Part shown: piece by piece, positions 36,060-47,568 of the stretch
Layout: each line of letters starts with the position of its first letter
Numbering within the stretch: the stretch's first letter is position 1
DNA from: Brachypterus glaber
Taxonomy: Eukaryota > Arthropoda > Insecta > Coleoptera > Kateretidae
NCBI GenBank assembly: GCA_958510825.1
Contig: OY294049.1
Span: 28,700,620 to 28,764,619 of the forward strand
Direction of reading: 5' to 3'
DNA length: 64,000 nt
Notes under the pieces: generated by a model
What the model was told of the DNA's origin: nothing
Database searches by the model: none
The model's input: the letters and a program-made list of their open reading frames with translations, nothing else
Position numbers and translations under genes: made by a program

Positions 36060-36439
36060 AATCCTACTGTATTAAAACAAGAGTACTTTTTTTATGTATT
36101 TCGACCTGAGGAATCAAATTTCAAAAACAAAATTACAAAGAACTTACGCAGAAAAGAGTTTGGAACAAAAAACTGATAAGGCCCCCCCTGGTGAAACGAA
36201 GTGCATAAAAATAACATACGAAGATGGATCTTATTAAAATAAGTTCACGTACAAAACCTCGTTGCTATATCTCAAAAGGTTCCTGAGTTATTAATTAAAA
36301 ACGAAATTTTTTAGCCACTCAAGGGGGCTTAGTTCCCTTAGGACGCATTATTAGACATGTTTATAGGAAATTTTTGTCATATTTTCTGATTTCGAATCAC
36401 CTCTTACAATTTTAGACCCTACTTCAAGTACACCGTGTA

Positions 36440-36755
36440 TTCTAAAAAAACATTTTTTATAGTTTAAAAAGAACATTTTTGAAATTGGTCGTTTTCCCTT
36501 ATTCTTGCCCCACGCCCCCAATCGTTTACCCTTAAAATCTAAGTAGTTATCGAAAGATGATAAGAAATAATAGCAAAAAAACGCTTAATAATAGTTCTCT
36601 AGAAATGGAGTTATCAAGTTTACAATCAGGTTATTTCATTTTACATATTTCGACTCGGAAAGGTCTAAACCGTAGAGAAAATTGAAAAAAAAACACATGG
36701 TGAAAATATTTGACTCGTCGCGACGGCGATGATTTTAGTATATCGGCACTTTAGT
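36440..36755. other. Intron sequence without recognised feature
   Basis: A 300-bp AT-rich spacer between X2 and the next MITE. 'cgactcgtcgcgacggcgatg' near 36712 is a small GC-richer spot with no assigned role. Confidence 0.5.
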
Positions 36756-36757
36756 TA

Positions 36758-37882
36758 GGGTGTTTCAGAAAAAAATAGTTTTCGAAATATTTAGGCTATA
36801 CCTGCATTTTGATTCTTTTTATTGTAAAAGTTTTGCTGCAAAAATTGGGGTCAATCAAATAACGTTTTCCATTTCCTCTAGAGCGTCAAACTTAAATAAC
36901 TGGTATTTTTTAGTTTTAGTCACTTTTTTTTATTTTTTGATAGTTTTATAAATAATTCATATTTTTTATAATAAAATGTTCATATTTATAAACTAAACAA
37001 CTTTTTCTTAAATAAAAACCCCAGTAAGCATATATTTTTACACTTTTTCGTTTGGACATTTTCTTAAAAAAAAACTTTTTACCTTATTTCTATTTCCATT
37101 TTTGCACCAAATAAGTCATATTATAATACACTAATATATTATATATTATACATCTTTTAAAGGTCTTATAATATGTTTTACTTTTTTAAATCGGTTTATT
37201 TGTTTTCAATATATTTTCAAATTTATAAAATTAAACGTCTTTTTTTTAATTGTCATGGCACAAAAATAATTTTCCATATTTTTTTTTACATTTTGAAAAA
37301 AAAAATATCAAGAACAAGATTATTCTTTGTTTCAATTTTTTAAAAATGTAAATTTTTCTGTTAAAAAAACATATATTTTTTTATTTTAAACACCCTTAAA
37401 AATATATTTCGTGCATTGGCAATTGAAAAAAAGATACGTTTAATTTTATAAATTTCAAAATATCTTGAAAACTAATAAACTGATTTTTAAAAGTAAAACA
37501 CATTTTTAATCAATATTAAAAGACCTTTAAAATGATGTGTAGTATATAATATATTATTGTATAATAATATGAATTATTTGCTGCAAAACTGGAAATAAGG
37601 TAAAAAGCAAGGGTTTTTTGAAAGAAAATGTCCTCAATTATATTGAAAAAGTGTAAAAATATATGCTTATTGGGGTTTTATTTAAGAAAAAGCTGTTTAG
37701 TTTATAATTATGAACATTTCATTTAAAAAAAAATAGGAATTATTTATAAAACTATAAAAAAAAACGTGACTAAAACTAAAAAACACTTTCATGCAATTTT
37801 CGCAGAAAAACTTTTTTAATAAAACGGATGAAAATTCAGGTGTAGCCCCTAAACAATTCGGAAAAAAAAATCTGAAACACCC
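36758..37882. mobile_element. Foldback MITE, GGGTGTTTCAGA ends, TA target
   Basis: It is 1125 bp with inverted ends GGGTGTTTCAGAAAAAAA and complement, flanked by TA (36756-36757 and 37883-37884). The arms of about 450-500 bp pair imperfectly around a centre near 37300, for example 'aaaaccccagtaagcatata' with 'tatatgcttattggggtttt'. Non-coding; probably mobilised by a Tc1/mariner transposase. Confidence 0.82.
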
Positions 37883-37884
37883 TA

Positions 37885-38696
37885 GCTCTAGTGGTAGGAC
37901 GATGTAAATGAAAAAAAAATCCTACTGGAGATGCAGACTGATAAATGACTTTGTATTGCTATGGTTTATTTACCATCTTTGAGTTAAAAATATAAAAATT
38001 TATTGTGTATTTAATTTTCACCTATAGGTGAAGATGACGATAAATCTTAATAGAGGCAAACCACCAACGAAATACTGGATACGTACGCCGACAAGTCAAA
38101 ATTTTGACCAATATTTTTTTTTACATTTCTCGACGTCGAAGTTTTTGCGTTTATATGTCTGTCTGTAAACTCGATAACTCTGTTTCTTCTTATCATATTT
38201 CGAAGAGTTGATTAGATTTTAGGGGTAAACGATTAGGGTTAAGGGATTAAGGGGGTAAGGATTGGGTAAAACTCCTATTTTTAGCGTTTTTGGTTATAAT
38301 TTATTTATTCATTTATTTATTTATTTAGTAGTAAGTACATTACAGAGTCATTAGGTACTATTATAATAAAAAAGTTATAAATAATATTACCCAAAATACA
38401 TTATTTTCGAGATAGATATTGGCGTTTAAAGCAGTAAAACGTTTTATAGCATAACTCATTTATTTTACAACTTCGAAAAAATATATTTTAAGTAAAAGCT
38501 CTAGAATTTTTTTATTTATATAGTTATTTTCTAGAATATAACGTTTTGGAGATAAAGACTTTCAAACTATAATAAATTATGCAACACACAGGGATATTAA
38601 CACAATCTCCCTTTTTATAACGTTTCAAATCGCGCCGAGGTTTTGATAAGAAGCTTGCAACTGTTCATCCAGTTTATGTATCATTTTGTTTTCCAG
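37885..38696. other. End of the last homer intron; possible LINE tail
   Basis: A 'tttatttattcatttattta' tract at about 38296-38330 followed by 'gtagtaagtacattacagag' looks like an inverted LINE 3' end with a simple-repeat tail. Near 38030-38290 are several 'ggggtaaacgattagggtt' type words. The acceptor 'tttgttttccag' ends at 38696. Confidence 0.5.
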
Positions 38697-38882
38697 CATT
38701 TACAAAAAGAAAACCAGGAATTGCAGACGACGTCAAAACTGGCCCAATCGGAATTGGAACTCGCTTTGAGCGCACACGAGTCTCAAAAACAAATCCTGTT
38801 GACAATGAACCAACAATTGGCGGCGAGAATACACGAACTGGCGACGATCCACGACGAAATGAAAACGGCCCTACAAACGTGA
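38697..38882 (+). CDS. homer: Homer scaffold protein, last coding exon
   Basis: It starts on a codon boundary, matching the phase-0 donor at 27334, and runs to TGA at 38880-38882. The 61-residue peptide is a coiled coil: HLQKENQELQTTSKLAQSEL, then LALSAHESQK, LTMNQQLAARIHELATIHDE and MKTALQT. This is the C-terminal leucine-zipper end used for Homer tetramers. Codon use is GC-richer than the surrounding DNA, as expected of real coding sequence. Vertebrate Homers end in a comparable zipper but with a different last stretch. Confidence 0.88.
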   Translation, partial: HLQKENQELQTTSKLAQSELELALSAHESQKQILLTMNQQLAARIHELATIHDEMKTALQT

Positions 38883-39150
38883 AAGAGGCCCCGGAAAAAG
38901 GGATAGCCGGACCGAATTCTAAGATTTCGAAAAGATCTAATCTGGAGCACCTAGATGACATTTTTGACGTAGGCCTTTTGAAGATGACGTCTAGGTCCTC
39001 TTTAATCTAAATATTGCTTAGGTGAATGTAATGTGTGATTTTTTTGATTTTTTTATTGAGGAAATATGCAGAGTGTTTTCTGGTTTATATTTACGATCAA
39101 AAGCATAATAAAATAATTCAGCGCAAATAAAATGTTCCGTAGGTACTAGT
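38883..39150 (+). other. homer: homer 3' UTR
   Basis: The sequence after the stop is followed by two AATAAA signals at 39107-39112 and 39126-39131. Cleavage would fall at about 39125-39155, before a MITE that starts at 39194. A 7-bp complementary pair (acctaga / tctaggt, about 38950-38996) could form a weak hairpin. Confidence 0.65.
39107..39131 (+). terminator. Two polyadenylation signals (AATAAA)
   Basis: Canonical AATAAA hexamers at 39107 and 39126, about 225-245 bp after the homer stop codon. AT-rich DNA makes chance hexamers common, but the position is right for this gene. Confidence 0.6.
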
Positions 39151-39193
39151 CCTTAAGGAGTCTGGTTCAATCTCCATTTTTACTGTGCATTTG

Positions 39194-40151
39194 CCCTGAT
39201 AACATTGTTTTTATAAACTTCATTCAAACTAGGATCAAACGATTTGTACAATGTTTGACTCAAGTTTGTACAAGGTTACGACCGTCGGTTTGAACGAAAA
39301 TGATCAAACGGTTTGAAACTTTTATATATATTTTTTTGTTTATGCTTTTATAAATAAATTATAAATTATCATATATTATTCTATTATTCGGTATTCTATT
39401 ATTATTTATTAAATTTCAATTTTTCTGTATGTAAAAATTTAGCTTAAATATTTTTGGACAATATATGTATAAGACTCTATTCAATTTAAATAATTTTCCA
39501 TTATCCATTTGCATGATGTGTTCTCTATTCTTTCCCTTTTGTTACATATCGTTAATTTTTTTCCCGCTATTTTTTCAGCTCTTAAAACAATTTCTACTTA
39601 CATTTTACATTTTTCACGGGATTTTTATCTTTTCTGGCTTGACAGGTCACGTTGAATTTCGTGTCGTATAAACATATAAAATCTAAGGCGCTACTATAAA
39701 ACCACAGACCATTAAAGCATAGTCCATGTTGAGGCAAACTTAGCTTGACACGCTCCCACAATGGCATTTTTTTTGAGGCACTAAATACGTATCACGTGAC
39801 ACTGTACGTCTTAACTACTTTTCACTGTTTTAACTTCTGTATTTTCCAATATTTTGTCGATTTTTTGCTATTTACGTTATTTACTTGTGATAGATAATAA
39901 TTTTTTTTATAATATTTCTTTCTTACAATATCTTAATTTTTACATTTGAAATCAAAACCACCACGACAGTTTTTCCATTTTCTTTTGACAGACCTGGTGA
40001 CTTTACAAATATTTTTGTTAGCAGTACTGTCTATCAAACGGTTTGTACGAACTTTGTACAAATTGGCGGTAATATCCTTGTACAAAATTTGCTCAAACAC
40101 AACGTTTGATAACTGTTTGATAAATGTTTGATACAAACAAGGTTATCAGGG
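39194..40151. mobile_element. CCCTGATAAC MITE (958 bp)
   Basis: The inverted ends are CCCTGATAACATTGTTT and the complement of CCCTGATAACCTTGTTTG. The ends are rich in 'gtttga' and 'tcaaac' words in both directions, such as 'tcaaacggtttgtacgaact' near 40033. No clear target duplication was found. The 60-odd codon frames inside have no protein signature. Class unknown. Confidence 0.75.
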
Positions 40152-40191
40152 TGGTTAAATTTGCAAAATATGCAACTAAAAAATTATAAAC

Positions 40192-41030
40192 TTTTTCATG
40201 GAAGATTAGGGTTTATTTACTTAATCTTTTCCATTTGTCATGGTTAGAACGCCCTTAGAGTAAATTTTTTTATAGACAACCCTAAGAGGCACTTATAGGG
40301 CCCTAAAAAAGTCCAAACTCACTCAAATATCTATAAAATTCGTAAAAAAACCAGCCCTAGTTTGTAATTTTATAAAATTTAAAAACCTTGACATCTATAT
40401 TTTTTCTTTTTGAGTATCAAAATAAGCCTGCAAAATCTTAGCCTGATCAAAAGTTTCTAACCCGTTCCAAAAAGGCCCCGAAATTGCCCCTTAATTCCGA
40501 AAAAGTCCATTTTATATTAATTTGTGCTGCTGGCAAATTATAAATATCAAATAAAAAGTTTTTTAGTCACATTGATGCGATTTTTGTTAAAATGTTAATG
40601 TTAAATGACGCTTAAACCCCATACTCGTTACGTAGATTAACGTAATATTTTAAAATAACTAAAATAGGTTTATATAGAAAAAAAAAGTGACATAAACTTT
40701 TTTATTTAGTATTTATAATTCGTCAGTAGCACAAATTAATTATTTCGGAATTTAGGGGCTGTTTCGGGGCCTTGTTGGCACAGTTTTAAAACTTTTGATC
40801 TGCTAAGATTTTGCAGGCTTATTTTTATACTAAAAAAAGAAAAAATATCGATATCAAGGCTTTTAAACTTTATAAAATTACAAATGCTAGGACTGGTTTT
40901 ATATGAATTTTATCGATATTTGCATGATTTTAGGGGTTTTAAGGCCCTAAAACTACCACTATATAAATTTTTACTCCAACCACGACAAATAGAAAGAATA
41001 AGTAAATAAAAAAAATTGGACCATGGAAGG
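40192..41030. mobile_element. Foldback element, arms about 300 bp
   Basis: The left arm (about 40210-40560: 'gtttatttacttaatctttt', 'atagggccctaaaa', 'aaataagcctgcaaaatctt') is complemented by 40715-41007. Its ends are less well defined than in the neighbours. Non-coding. Confidence 0.75.
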
Positions 41031-41345
41031 TGCTTACGTAAAAAATATTGTTTTTTACAAAAATTTACTTACATTTTTATTGAGGGCCCACAAAATTAAA
41101 AAGGTCTTCATGAATTAAATATTATGTTTTTGGTGGTGATGGTTTAAGGTTGTTAAACAAATGGAATATATACAACAAAAAAAACTAGATACTGTGAGTT
41201 TAAAATGTCACTTGACTATTTTAAATTAAATGTATATACATTTAATTTAATTTAAAATATTATCTGGTACAAGGTGTTTGGCAGGGAGTATGACAAACTT
41301 GGCAGGGTGATAAAAAAGCCCATTTTGAATTTACTAAACCATATA

Positions 41346-43750
41346 ATAAATGTTTGTTTGTTGAAAAAAGAGTTATTAATAAAAAATCAATAAGCAATTT
41401 TAAAGAAAGTGTGTCAAAAATTTTAGTTGTGTAAGTCATTTAAATGTTAACAAAGGTTTTAGTTTTTTAGTTGATTCTATTAGTCATAATTTTAACTTGT
41501 GTTGTCCAATCAGAAAAATTAAAAAAAAAAATATTAATGATAAATCTTGGGTTACGGAAGATATTGTTAACGAAAGTAATGAACTAAAGAACATGCATTG
41601 GTTACTATCAAATTTTAAATGTGATAATTTAAAAGCTCAATATTTAGTAAAGAGAAAACTACACAAAGAAAACATTAAAATTTGTAAACAAACCTATTTA
41701 GAAAAAAAAGATAAATAATTCAAAAAACAAAATAAAAGAAACATGGAAAATTATAAATAAAAATTTAGGTAGGGTTAAGAAGAGAGAAAAAATTAAAATT
41801 AAATTAGATTCGGGAATTTATATTTCTAAAGATTTAGATATTGCTAATGAATTTGCAGAGTACTTTGCTAATATCGTAAATACTCAATTAAATGATCATT
41901 TTGGACCAAACGAGTCAAAAACCTGTACATATGTCAAACATAATCCTAAAATAAAGTTTAATATAAATCATGTTACCATACTTGAGGCAACAAATGCCTT
42001 TAACAGCATAAAAAGTAAATTGTCCTGTGGTGTTGATGATTTGTCATTATCCACATTGTCAAATATTTTTGAAAAAATTTCTCATCCTTTTGTTATTTTA
42101 GTAAACAAGTCATTAAATCAAGGTAAATTTTCCGATATTTTTAAAAAATCCTTAATCATTCCACTCCATAAAAAAGGTACAAAAGAAAAGGTAGAAAATT
42201 ATAGACAGATTTCTCTGTTAATGGCTTTGTCTAAAGTGTTTGAAAAAATAATTTTTAGCAGAATGGTTAGTTTTTTAGAGGCAAATAACATTCTCTCAGA
42301 ATGCCAACATGGTTTTCGTGCTGGTAGGTCGGTTGAAACAGCATCTTATCAGTTTCTAAACTCTATATACTCAAAGTTAGATATGGGGTTTTATGTTGTT
42401 TCGCTATTGTTTGATCTATCTAAAGCCTTTGATACTGTTGACCCTGATTTTTTAGCTTGTAAGATGCGTGGAATGGGCTTTCCAGAAAACATTATTTCCT
42501 GGATTTTAACATACATGAAAGATAGGTCATTTACGGTCTCTGTTGGCAACTCTCGGTCAAATTTGCACAAAATTAATTTAGGAGTGCCACAAGGGTCTGT
42601 TTTAGGACCCTTACTTTTTTTAATTTTTATAAATGACCTAGACTTCTTTATATCAAGGGGTATTCTTATCAATTTTGCTGATGATACTACAATTACCATT
42701 TATGCAAAGGATCTAACTGAGCTATCTAGATTAATAATATTAACTATTAAGGAATTAACTTCATGGTGCGTTAAAAATAAATTAATGTTAAACAAATCCA
42801 AAACGGTGGCTGTAAACTTTTATAATCGTAAACCAATACCTTCGAATTTTAGTTTGCCAGATAATATTTCTTTTTCAGAAAATACAAAATTTTTAGGTAC
42901 TATTCTGGACTGTAAACTAAGTGGTGAAGCACATATTGATAAACTTTGTAAAAAAATTAACAGTGTATATTTCGGTATACTGCAACTGCTAAACTAGCTT
43001 TCTAAGCAAGGTTTATTAAAAGTGTATTATTCCTTAGCATACTGTCACATCTCTTTTAATATAATGTATTGGGGTTACTCATCAGAAATGACGAGAGTTT
43101 TTGTATTACAGAAACGTCTTATAAGGTTAATTTTTGGACTTGGTTATAGAGAAAGTTGCAAGGAAATATTTAAAAAAGAAAAAATATTGACAGTTCCATC
43201 CATTTTTATACTAAAATGTATAACTTTTACAAGGCAAAATATTAAGCAATTTGAGATTTCCGCCACAAATCACTCCCACGATACGAGACATAGTGAGTTA
43301 TTAAAAATTCCCAAACACAAAACAGAAAAATTTAAGAATTCACCTTTTTATCAATGTATTTATTTTTACAATGCTTTGCCTGATTCACTAAAACAAATAA
43401 AAAGCTACCGCGTGTTTAAGTTGAAGGTGAAATCTTTACTTATAAAAAACGTCGTTTATAAATTTTCTGAATTTCAAACATGTAACTTTGAATTGTAAAT
43501 ATTCTAGTCATATTATTGTTGTTATTTTTAATGTTTGTACTTGTTTATTATTGTTTGTAGTCAATAAATAAAAACGTTTACCTACGGGTACATGTTTTTA
43601 TTTATTAAACATTGTTCACGAGTTTTTTTGCTTTTTATATTTTTTATTTTTTCTCCTGCACAATGTTTGAACTCTTAATTTTATATATTTATGACGATCC
43701 AAATGTACATTGTACCCACTGGTTAAATAAAATTTATTTATTTATTTATA
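41346..43750 (+). mobile_element. 5'-truncated non-LTR retrotransposon (jockey/CR1-like)
   Basis: It begins in the linker between endonuclease and reverse transcriptase and ends in a (TTTA)n tail after a short 3' UTR that contains AATAAA words. The foldback arm continues on both sides ('ctaaaccata' left, 'tataccttta' right). Endonuclease and ORF1 are missing, as usual for a LINE that stopped reverse transcription early. Confidence 0.88.
41350..43498 (+). pseudogene. LINE reverse transcriptase and C-terminal region
   Basis: A linker frame (41497-41718) shifts by one base in an A-run near 41705. The RT frame then stays open to 42997. RT motifs in order are LIIPLHKKGTKEKVENYRQI, GFRAGRS, LLFDLSKAFDTVD, GVPQGSVLGPLLFLIFINDL and the catalytic NFADDTT at about 42670. 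A single TAG (42995-42997) interrupts it, after which the same frame continues to 43498 with the family's C-terminal domain. Because the catalytic Asp pair is kept and defects are few, the insertion is not very old. The clade needs a tree. Confidence 0.9.
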
Positions 43751-45289
43751 TATACCTTTATACAAAAAAAGTCTCACCGTTTTTGAGATATCGGCCTTTT
43801 TAGATATTTTTGCGAAATAGTTGAATTTTTCCCTGTACATATTATTTTTTATGATACTAAATACTTTAAGTTTTCTTGAATATATTTTTAGATATTCTTA
43901 ATATGCACTTTGTTGAAACAACACGAAAAGAAATGCCGAATAATTCGGCATTATTAGTATAAAAAATATGTGGCAAATTTATGAGTTAAAATACAGTAAT
44001 TCGAATTTATTTTTCTTTTCTAAGAAATTTTTTTTCAAAAACAGCACTAGTTTAAGAGATACAAATAGTTGTCAAAACTTCTCTGTTGCATACCCTTTCC
44101 AAGTTATGACAAAAATGTTCAACATTTCTTTTTGTCCTAAGGGAGCTAATCCCCTTTGGAAGTGGCTAAAACATTCGGTTTTTAATTAATAACTCAGGAA
44201 CCCTTTGAGATACAGCAATGAGGTTTTGCATGTGAAGTAATCCTATTAAGGCCTATCTTCGTATGTTATTTTCATGTACTTATTTTAACCAGATGTGTAA
44301 CTTTTTTGTAATTTTATTGTTGAAACGTGATTCCTCAGGTCAAAATACATAAAAAAGGTACTCTTGTTGTAATAATGTAGGATTGACCGTTTTCAAGAGG
44401 TACCTCTATATGAGTTTTTTTTTCTTAGTTTTGATTTACATATACCCTGCATTATTGAAATTATGGTTATTAAAATTTTAGTATTTAATTTTTGGTCCTC
44501 AAAACGTCAAATTTCACCTAACAATTATTTTTTCTCGAAAACGGTTAATCCTACAGTATTACAAGAGTACCTTTTTTATGTATTTAACCTGTTCCAACAA
44601 TAAAATTACAAAAAAGTTAAACAGAAAAAAGTTTGGCACAAAAAACTGATAAGGCCCACTCCGTTTCGCACACCCCTGGTTAAAATAAGTACATGAAAAT
44701 AACATACGAAGATAGGCCTTAATTAGATTAGTTCACATACAAAACTTCGTTGCTATATCTCAAAGGGTTCCTGAGTTATTAATTAAAAACCGAATGTTTT
44801 AGTTATTTTCAAAGGGGCTTACTTCCCTTAGGACAATACAAGAAGAAATGTCATAACTTGGTATACTATTGGAAAGGGTATGCAACAGAGAAGTTTTTAC
44901 AACTATTTGAATCTCTTGAAATAGCGCCCTTTTTAAGAAAATTTTGCTTAGAAAAGAAAAATAAATTCGAACCGCTGTATTTTAGCTCATAAATTGGCCT
45001 ACATATTTTTATACTAATAATTGGCATTCCTTTTTGTATTGTATTTGTATTTATTTCAACAGTGCATATTAAGAATATTTGAAAAAATATTTAGGAAAAT
45101 TAAAAGTATTTAGTATCTTAAAAAATAATATGAACAGGGAAAAATTTAACTACTTCGCAAAAATATCTAAAGGCCAATATCTTAAAAACGGGTAGACTTT
45201 TTATAAGGGTATATTTGGTTTAGTAGACTCATAATGAACTCTTCTATCACCCTGCCAAGTTTGTCATACTCTCTACCAAACACCCTCTA

Positions 45290-46792
45290 TAAATTTAAGA
45301 TATACAAACAACTCTAAAAAAAAACTGACACCTAAAATTTTGCCCAAGTTTGATGTCCAATAACTCCTGAACTGATTGTTTGTAACGAGTTGGATTTTAT
45401 TTCAACTTTACAGTCACAATAGATCCGACAAAAGATTGCATTTTTTGCACTGTTTTAGAATCGACCTTTGAATATTTTTGACTGGCAGAATTTAACTCAA
45501 TATTATTTCATGATTAGGTATTCGGAATTCAGTTATGATTAATTACCGTGTTAAATTGAGACTACTCTATTAGAGTAGACTAACTTCGGGTTTTTGACTC
45601 ATAACTGTGTTAAAGTGAGACTACTCTAACTTCTGATTTTTGATTCATAACTGTGTACCAAAAGCAAAAAAAGACTATTCACGATTCACTTTTGGAGGCT
45701 TTTGTCAACCATGGGAAAAGTCAAGTCTTCTTTCATATTCTTCTTATTTATACACAACAACAAGCCCAAATATGTTCAAATATATCGAGCATTGTTTTTT
45801 ATTCGCAATTAGGCACCTATTTGATTAAAACTTGTTGAGATCAGGTGAACTTTTTTCGAATGAAGTCCCTATAGATTTTGAAATTTTCAAGCCTAAATTG
45901 TAAATTTTAGTGTAAATAATCAGAACATTAATTTGAGTTTTTTCATGGTCGACCAAAACCCTCATAAAGGTCCTAAAATCAACCTTAAATGGTCTTTTTT
46001 GCTTTTAAGGATTTATCTTCTAAACTAATGATAGAGACGTGAATCAAAAGCCAAAAGTTAAAGTCACCTCAGTGTAATACGTTAATAATAAACTTAGTGC
46101 AATAGTGCAAAAAACATAATCTCTCATCGGATCTACTAAAATAATTAAAATTATAAATGCGTCGTCCTCTCAAAGAATAACTTTTCTAAATAAAATAAAA
46201 TTCCTTACAATCCAACAAACAGTAAGTATTTATTGACGGATTTACCAATTTAACATTATAAAATAAAGTTGTACTTTGTTACGGAATAAGATGGGTACAA
46301 GTTATCAGCGCCACTTGATACGGACATAACGTATGCCAGGGTCAAAAGTCCAATTTTAGTCTTATTTATACTTATTTATACTTATTTATACTTACTTTAT
46401 TCTTACTATATTAATAATTTATTTTTTTTCTCAAGTATAAAATTCAATAACAATTAATTAGAATATATAATTAAATACTTATGTAACAGGCAGAAGGACC
46501 TCGGTCAAGAGCCTTTTGGGAGTCCAATAAATAAACGTTTATTATTATTATTTATTCCTACTTGGTGTTAGGTGAGAAAAAATAAGTCTAGATGTTGAAT
46601 CCGTAATTTCCCACAAACTAGCTTAGTTAAGACAATACGAGAATCTCTCGGAGGCTGTGGACATGTAACGTAGCAATAATTTATGATAATTATAATTAGA
46701 GATATAATTTTGATTATAGAATATAGAATAATATTTGGATTTAGTTTGAATAATATCTCTCGCTGAAGGTTAGAAATAGAAATAATAGTATA
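45290..46792. other. Intergenic repeat-rich stretch without gene
   Basis: It contains a two-unit tandem repeat at 45548-45660 ('gtgttaaattgagactactc' and 'actcataact'), a short (TTATACTTAT)n tract near 46363-46400, and a likely LINE 3' end at 46495-46545 ('ctcggtcaagagcc', then an 'attattatt' tail). The 61-62 codon frames near 45640 overlap in two registers and have no protein features. Confidence 0.55.
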
Positions 46793-46899
46793 TTAAAGTA
46801 CTAGTTTCATAACATACGTTTTTAGCGCACGAGTACAAGTTTGGACTTTTCTAAAGTACTAGTGCACTAAAAACGTGTTATGAAACGAGTGCTTTATAC
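46793..46899. repeat. 107-bp palindromic MITE
   Basis: 'aaagtactagtttcataaca' on the left is complemented by 'tgttatgaaacgagtgcttt' on the right, with 'cgtttttagcgcac' and 'gtgcactaaaaacg' inside. It is a hairpin element too short to encode anything. Confidence 0.75.
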
Positions 46900-47068
46900 A
46901 ATTTTTTCTATTTTGCTCTAAAATTTAAAAAACTTACATTTAAATTGATGACTGATCTAGGGATTTTTGTTTTGGGTTGGCATTACAGTTTACACTATGT
47001 TTAAAATTCTAAGAACAAATTATATTTTGATATATTTTACAGTCATCTGTCTGTCATCAGATTAATCC

Positions 47069-47103
47069 CTGAAGATGTCTCTAGTGGTAAGAGACGAAAC
47101 GTC
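47069..47103 (+). ncRNA. Hairpin motif linked to Penelope-like elements, hammerhead-like
   Basis: CTGAAGAT is followed by a perfect 6-bp stem (GTCTCT / AGAGAC) with loop AGTGGTA, then GAAACGTC. The strands bordering the stem resemble the hammerhead ribozyme core (CUGANGA and GAAA), with one extra base before the stem. Penelope-like retroelements are known to carry hammerhead motifs. A matching hairpin lies at 58840-58874. Cleavage activity is not shown by the sequence. Confidence 0.5.
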
Positions 47104-47568
47104 GGAAAGTGAAAATCCATTAACACGGTCTAAACCCGAAAGTGAAAGTTCTTTATATCTTAATGGCCGTGAAAGCTTAAAATCTAAAAAACGGTAAAAA
47201 ATAACCCAAACACAATTTTGTAAAAAATTAAACTTGAAATCGACATTGACATTTGCACGCAAAACGTCAAGAGATAGGCTTTTGTATGTTGCCAACCAAA
47301 CAGAAAAAATTGTAGAGACCTCTTATGGGCCTATAAAAGTCGCAAAATAGAAAAAATTAATTATCGTTACTTATAATATTTAATATGAAATCAAAGCAAA
47401 ACTATACATATTTGTACATAACTCGGTCAATAAGACCTAAAATTTTCAATGAATACTAAACAATACCATTGGTTATAAAAAAACATGTATATAAATTATG
47501 TAGAATGGACAGATTGAATACAACCTACAGTTTAAAATGTACAGAATCTTGTTCGGTACCACAATTAA
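47104..47568. other. Possible Penelope-like fragment and spacer
   Basis: The sequence after the hairpin is AT-rich with no ORF. It may be a remnant of the element that carried the motif, but I see no protein homology. Confidence 0.35.

Larger units (their letters stand above)
27501..36437. mobile_element. Family X element, copy X2, host of a multi-layer TE nest
   Basis: The left end CACGGTGTATTTTAAATAGT (TA at 27499-27500) and the right end (complement of CACGGTGTACTTGAAGTAGG, TA at 36438-36439) are inverted. X sequence is present only at 27501-27720, 33911-34364 and 36060-36437. The gaps are filled by a copia element and by a probable solo LTR that itself carries a MITE. A poly-G run of 11 sits at about 27701, at the position of poly-C or poly-G runs in other X copies. 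Confidence 0.85.
41270..45287. mobile_element. Foldback element with CAAGGTGTTTGG ends, containing a LINE
   Basis: The inverted ends are CAAGGTGTTTGGCAGGGAG and the complement of GAGGGTGTTTGGTAGAGAG, flanked by TA (41268-41269 and 45288-45289). The outer arms also share 'tatgacaaacttggcagggt'. The arms continue at 43751-44135 and 44835-45230. The core (44136-44832) is the family X core. The left arm is split by a LINE (41346-43750). A perfect 21-bp palindrome around 'gccgaataattcggc' lies at 43932-43952. Confidence 0.8.

Noticed and set aside
38674..38961. 95-codon minus-strand frame
   Set aside because: It is the shadow of the last homer exon; the plus frame has splice signals, phase and coiled-coil pattern.
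41497..41718. Separate 73-codon protein
   Set aside because: It is the LINE linker region cut off by a frameshift in an A-run; the next frame continues the same protein.
47069..47103. Confident hammerhead ribozyme call
   Set aside because: Only one stem can be shown, there is an extra base before it, and stems I and III were not found; kept as hammerhead-like only.
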